Below the pieces are notes generated by a model, which was given only the letters and a program-made list of their open reading frames with translations, was not told the origin of the DNA and made no database searches. Below, piece after piece: positions 33,003 through 35,573 of a stretch of 35,573 bases of DNA; within the stretch, counting starts at the first letter, position 1; the number at the start of each line of letters is the position of its first letter. The DNA comes from Nevskiales bacterium (GTDB lineage Bacteria; Pseudomonadota; Gammaproteobacteria; Steroidobacterales; GCA-2729495), in contig WYBE01000072.1 in assembly GCA_011526045.1 (NCBI GenBank), positions 1 to 35,573 on the forward strand. Reading direction: 5' to 3'. The translations under genes were made by a program, and so were the position numbers.

Positions 33003-33119
33003 TGCACACAGCCGCTGTCGCCTTGAAACGGCTCAGCCCGGGCGATGACCATAGTGGCACACAGGGACAAACGGCGACGGGCTGTCGGATTTTGACGACC
33101 GTAGCTTGGGGAGACGCGA

Positions 33120-33548
33120 ATGCCTCATCGTTACATCTTCCACCTGTCGATACCGGTGCTCGACTTGGCCTCGGCAAGCCGCTTCTACACGGATGTGCTA
33201 GGTGGACGAATCGGTCGAACTGCGGACGATTGGCTCGATGTTCTGCTCTGGGGTCACCAGATCACGCTGCAACTGCGCCCCGGCGAGGTCGCGTCACTGG
33301 AGGCTCAGGGCAAGCGCCATTTTGGCGTGATACTTCCGTGGCACGAGTGGGAGGCGTTGGCCGCCCGACTCGATGCCGCCGGGGTCGCCTTCGTGAATCG
33401 CCCGGTGATCCTGTTCACGGGTACGCCCGAGGAGCAGGGGAAGTTCTACCTGGCCGACCCGAGCAACAATGTCATCGAGATCAAGACATACCGCGACCCG
33501 ACTGGGACGGTCGGATGCGGTGACATCGCCTATGGGAATGCAGTCTAA
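33120..33548 (+). CDS. VOC superfamily (glyoxalase/bleomycin-resistance/dioxygenase) protein
   Basis: 142 residues with two beta-alpha-beta-beta-beta modules: FHLSIPVLDLASASRFYTDVLGGRIGR (about 7-33) and KRHFGVILPWHEWEALAARLDAAGVAFV (about 65-95), ending in KFYLADPSNNVIEIKTY. Metal ligand candidates are H8, H67 and E121. GGGGAG lies 7 nt before the ATG. Members include glyoxalases, antibiotic-binding proteins and dioxygenases, and the exact activity cannot be told. It precedes the MOSC gene by 69 bp. Confidence 0.85.
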   Translation: MPHRYIFHLSIPVLDLASASRFYTDVLGGRIGRTADDWLDVLLWGHQITLQLRPGEVASLEAQGKRHFGVILPWHEWEALAARLDAAGVAFVNRPVILFTGTPEEQGKFYLADPSNNVIEIKTYRDPTGTVGCGDIAYGNAV

Positions 33549-33617
33549 CGCGAGATGCATCGATCCGGCCACGGGCCACGGTCGATGATCCGCCTCGAAC
33601 GGCAATAGGAGGCGCAG

Positions 33618-34139
33618 GTGTCCACGAAAGCAGGTCAACTCCACAGTTCCGGCATTGCCGTGGTCGTCGGCATCTACATTGCCCCAAGGGCATCGGTGAC
33701 ATCTGAGAGCGTCTCAGAGGCAGTTGTCGAGGAGGGTCGCGGCATTGTCGGCGATCGTTATCACTCCGGTGATGGTACGTTTTCGAAGCCCAAGCCGGAT
33801 CGGCACATGACGCTCATCGAGGCCGAGGAGATCGACCATTTCAACGCGGAGCAGGGCTTTTCTTTCGGCTACGGCGATTTTCGCCGCAACCTCGTGACGC
33901 GAGGCGTTCGCCTGAACGATCTCGTGGGGCAAACGTTTCACGTGGGCGGGGTCACGCTGGAGGGGATTCGCACCTGTGAGCCCTGTCAGCACCTGGGCCA
34001 GCTACTGACGACAGAGGTCGTGCCGCACCTGGCGAACCGGGCCGGATTGCGAGCGCGCGTGGTGGTCGGCGGCCGTGTCGCCGTTGGCGATGCGGTTGGT
34101 CGGCGCACCGGTAAACCCGGCGGAGGGTTCCAGCGGTGA
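33618..34139 (+). CDS. MOSC-domain protein
   Basis: 173 residues starting at GTG with an AGGAGG site 6-7 nt upstream. The MOSC fold is marked by GIVGDRYHSGDGTF, RHMTLIEAEEIDHFN, FRRNLVTRGVRLNDLVGQTFHVG and the conserved cysteine segment CEPCQHL. MOSC proteins bind sulfur carried on the conserved cysteine or molybdenum cofactor, and relatives include YiiM and the mARC C-terminal domain. The substrate is unknown. Its stop codon overlaps the next start (GTGA), so it is coupled to the nitrilase-type gene. Confidence 0.88.
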   Translation: MSTKAGQLHSSGIAVVVGIYIAPRASVTSESVSEAVVEEGRGIVGDRYHSGDGTFSKPKPDRHMTLIEAEEIDHFNAEQGFSFGYGDFRRNLVTRGVRLNDLVGQTFHVGGVTLEGIRTCEPCQHLGQLLTTEVVPHLANRAGLRARVVVGGRVAVGDAVGRRTGKPGGGFQR

Positions 34140-35053
34140 AGCTGCGCGTTGCGACAAGTCAGTTTCCCGTCAGCAGCGACATCGAGCGGAACACTCGGTA
34201 TGTCCTTCGCCAGATGCAGCGGGCCAGGGCGTCCGGCGCGCACGTAGTCCACTTCTGCGAGGGTGCGCTCTCCGGCTACGCCGGCACGGATTTCCGTTCG
34301 TTCCGGGAGTTCGACTGGCCACTGCTGGATTCGTGCTCCCGCCAGGTGATGGAGCGTGCAGCAGACCTCCGGCTCTGGGTCATACTCGGCTCCAGCCACC
34401 CGTTGTCTGGCGGCCGAAAACCTCACAACTGTGTCTATGTCATCAGTGACCGCGGCCGGATCATGGACCGCTACGACAAGAGATTCTGCACGGGCGACCG
34501 CGCGGGACGTTCGGGTGAGCTGGCGCACTACACACCGGGCGACCATGCGTGCGTGTTCACCGTACGCGGTGTTCGGTGCGCGGTGCTGATCTGTCACGAG
34601 TATCGCTATCCCGAGCTGGCTCGCGAGTACAAGAAGCGCGGCGTGCAAGTCATATTCCACTCGTTCCATGCGGGGAATGTCTCGCCTGAGCGACTTCAGT
34701 TCATGCAGGCGCAGGTCGGCCGGGATCATCACCGGCTCAATGGGGGCACGACCTATCCGGAGATAACGATGCCAGCGGCCGCTCAGGCCAGCGCCGCCAG
34801 CAGCCACGTGTGGATCAGCTGCAGCAATTCATCGGCTCGGTACAGCTGTTGGCCGGCGTTCTTCGTGCGCGCTGATGGTGTCATTATCGGACGGCTGCGC
34901 CGCCACGTTGCTGGCATCCTCATATCCGACGTTGACACGCGCCAGCCGCTGTACGACTCGACCCAAGTTTGGCGCCCGCGCGCCATGCGAGGTGTGCTGC
35001 ATTCGGCGCGAACCGTCCGTGATCGACGATCTGCTGCGAGGACGCGACTCTGA
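34136..35053 (+). CDS. Nitrilase-superfamily carbon-nitrogen hydrolase
   Basis: 305 residues from a GTG that overlaps the upstream stop. The catalytic triad is readable: E42 (FCEGALSGY), K115 (YDKRF) and C153 (LICHEYRYPE). The fold resembles amidases and carbamoylases of the superfamily rather than true nitrilases, though the substrate cannot be named. The central part between about 190 and 235 is less typical. The final 25 residues are Arg-rich and may be extra sequence past the original end. No signal peptide, so it is cytoplasmic. Confidence 0.85.
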   Translation: MKLRVATSQFPVSSDIERNTRYVLRQMQRARASGAHVVHFCEGALSGYAGTDFRSFREFDWPLLDSCSRQVMERAADLRLWVILGSSHPLSGGRKPHNCVYVISDRGRIMDRYDKRFCTGDRAGRSGELAHYTPGDHACVFTVRGVRCAVLICHEYRYPELAREYKKRGVQVIFHSFHAGNVSPERLQFMQAQVGRDHHRLNGGTTYPEITMPAAAQASAASSHVWISCSNSSARYSCWPAFFVRADGVIIGRLRRHVAGILISDVDTRQPLYDSTQVWRPRAMRGVLHSARTVRDRRSAARTRL

Positions 35054-35317
35054 GGCGCCGGCTAGCGCCAGTCGGCGTGGTCTGGGTGTCGGACTGTCGC
35101 GGTTAGGGTTCCGTCCACACGTGCGGGCAAGCGTCCGCCTCGCAGCGCCACGGCCCCAGGCGGGCTCCTGATGGAGCCATGCCGTTAGCCGAAAGCCGGG
35201 GACACTGCCGCTTTGCTCACAGCCGCTTAAGTGACGGTCAAGTAACCTCTCGTGCGCGGCTTCGACGAGCCTGTGGCACCCCCATCGCGTGACCCTGTCA
35301 CACCCAGGTCGATTCCA
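35054..35317 (+). other. 264-bp stretch without a gene
   Basis: No credible reading frame or repeat was found between the nitrilase-type gene and the tonB-like remnant, which reads towards it from the right. No terminator with a T-run is visible. Confidence 0.5.
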
Positions 35318-35446
35318 TCAGCGGTTACTGATGTCAAACCGAATCGGGACGGTCGTACACACCTCGACCGGCCTGCCGCTCTCCGTTCCGGGCTGAAGGC
35401 GAACGTCGTGCCGTCGCAGGTGCTTCAGCGCCGCCTCGTCGAGGAG
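35318..35446 (-). pseudogene. 3' remnant of a TonB-family protein gene
   Basis: 42 codons on the minus strand read LDEAALKHLRRHDVRLQPGT, then SGRPVEVCTTVPIRFDI and stop, which is the C-terminal TonB fold (helix, strand, then PVxVxxxVPIRF). The homology begins exactly where a TGTAGCGG-type insertion-sequence end starts (35447), so the gene seems to be cut there. The upstream GTG at 35500 is probably chance. Confidence 0.5.
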
Positions 35447-35573
35447 TGTAGCGGTCAAGGATTGTCTGGACAGTGGGTTGATGGTCACTCGGTTCGTCAC
35501 GCCGCAAGTTTCTCGCTGTTGTCGTAGAACGCCCGCCGCGCCTCGGCAGGAGACTTGAAGCCGTGGCGCTCGA
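35447..35573 (-). mobile_element. Probable end of an insertion sequence (IS3-like), cut by the window edge
   Basis: The sequence from 35447 (TGTAGCGGTCAAGG) has the look of an IS3-family terminal repeat. A minus-strand frame entering from the window edge stops 50 bp inside this end, the usual layout of orfB. The other end is outside the window, so neither repeat pairing nor duplication can be checked. Confidence 0.4.
35497..35573 (-). CDS. C-terminus of a gene, possibly IS3-type transposase (partial)
   Basis: The last 24 residues are ERHGFKSPAEARRAFYDNSE and KLAA before a TGA. The GFKSPAEAR stretch resembles the LGYxSPAEF ending of IS3-family OrfB integrases, but the sequence is too short to be sure. 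It continues beyond the right edge. Confidence 0.4.
   Translation of the reverse strand, partial: ERHGFKSPAEARRAFYDNSEKLAA

Overview
The window is high-GC DNA from a gammaproteobacterium. The rplY-pth pair and ychF are present, genes that are usually neighbours in this class. REP-type repeats built on GTAGGAGCGGC point towards a Xanthomonadales, Nevskiales, Steroidobacterales or Pseudomonas-like host. The lineage is an inference from gene content.

Layout. (1) 1-1391: a complete IS1111-group (IS110 family) insertion sequence sits inside a REP doublet, with a second doublet beside it. (2) 1600-22030: chromosomal backbone. It holds rplY, pth, an AI-2E/PerM-type permease, an exported M14-like zinc hydrolase, glycogen phosphorylase, a small exported protein, a patatin/surface-antigen fusion, an outer-membrane barrel protein, an eight-haem lipoprotein cytochrome with HEAT and TPR repeats, a MetE catalytic-domain methyltransferase, a large AsmA-like protein, a membrane-anchored alpha/beta hydrolase, ychF and an NAD(P)-binding protein. 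About 17 kb of envelope and metabolic genes separate pth from ychF. (3) 22144-22220: a tRNA with anticodon CAT, behind a good sigma70-type promoter.

(4) 22221 to about 30 kb: an integrated element placed directly against the tRNA 3' end. It encodes a tyrosine integrase, an excisionase-like protein whose gene overlaps int by 172 nt, a putative regulator, a conserved element protein, its own family A DNA polymerase, a winged-helix protein, an HTH protein resembling terminase small subunits, and a pair of overlapping small unknown genes. Its intergenic regions carry repeated symmetric sites: TGCCAACTGGCA palindromes in front of two genes, and three 21-bp iteron-like repeats between the polymerase and the winged-helix gene. 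No capsid or conjugation genes and no second copy of the tRNA end were seen. I read it as a genomic island or satellite-like element with its own replication module; that reading is inference.

(5) 30342-35573: accessory genes. These are a class C beta-lactamase-like serine hydrolase, a remnant of a GFA-domain protein, a GNAT acetyltransferase, a VOC protein, a MOSC protein and a nitrilase-superfamily hydrolase. The window ends in a tonB-like 3' remnant that appears to be cut by the end of another insertion sequence.

The most interesting part is the 22.2-30.2 kb element: the integrase with Lys in place of the usual HxxR arginine, the int/xis overlap, the operator arrays, the polymerase plus iterons, and a 20-nt palindromic direct repeat bracketing its unknown cargo.
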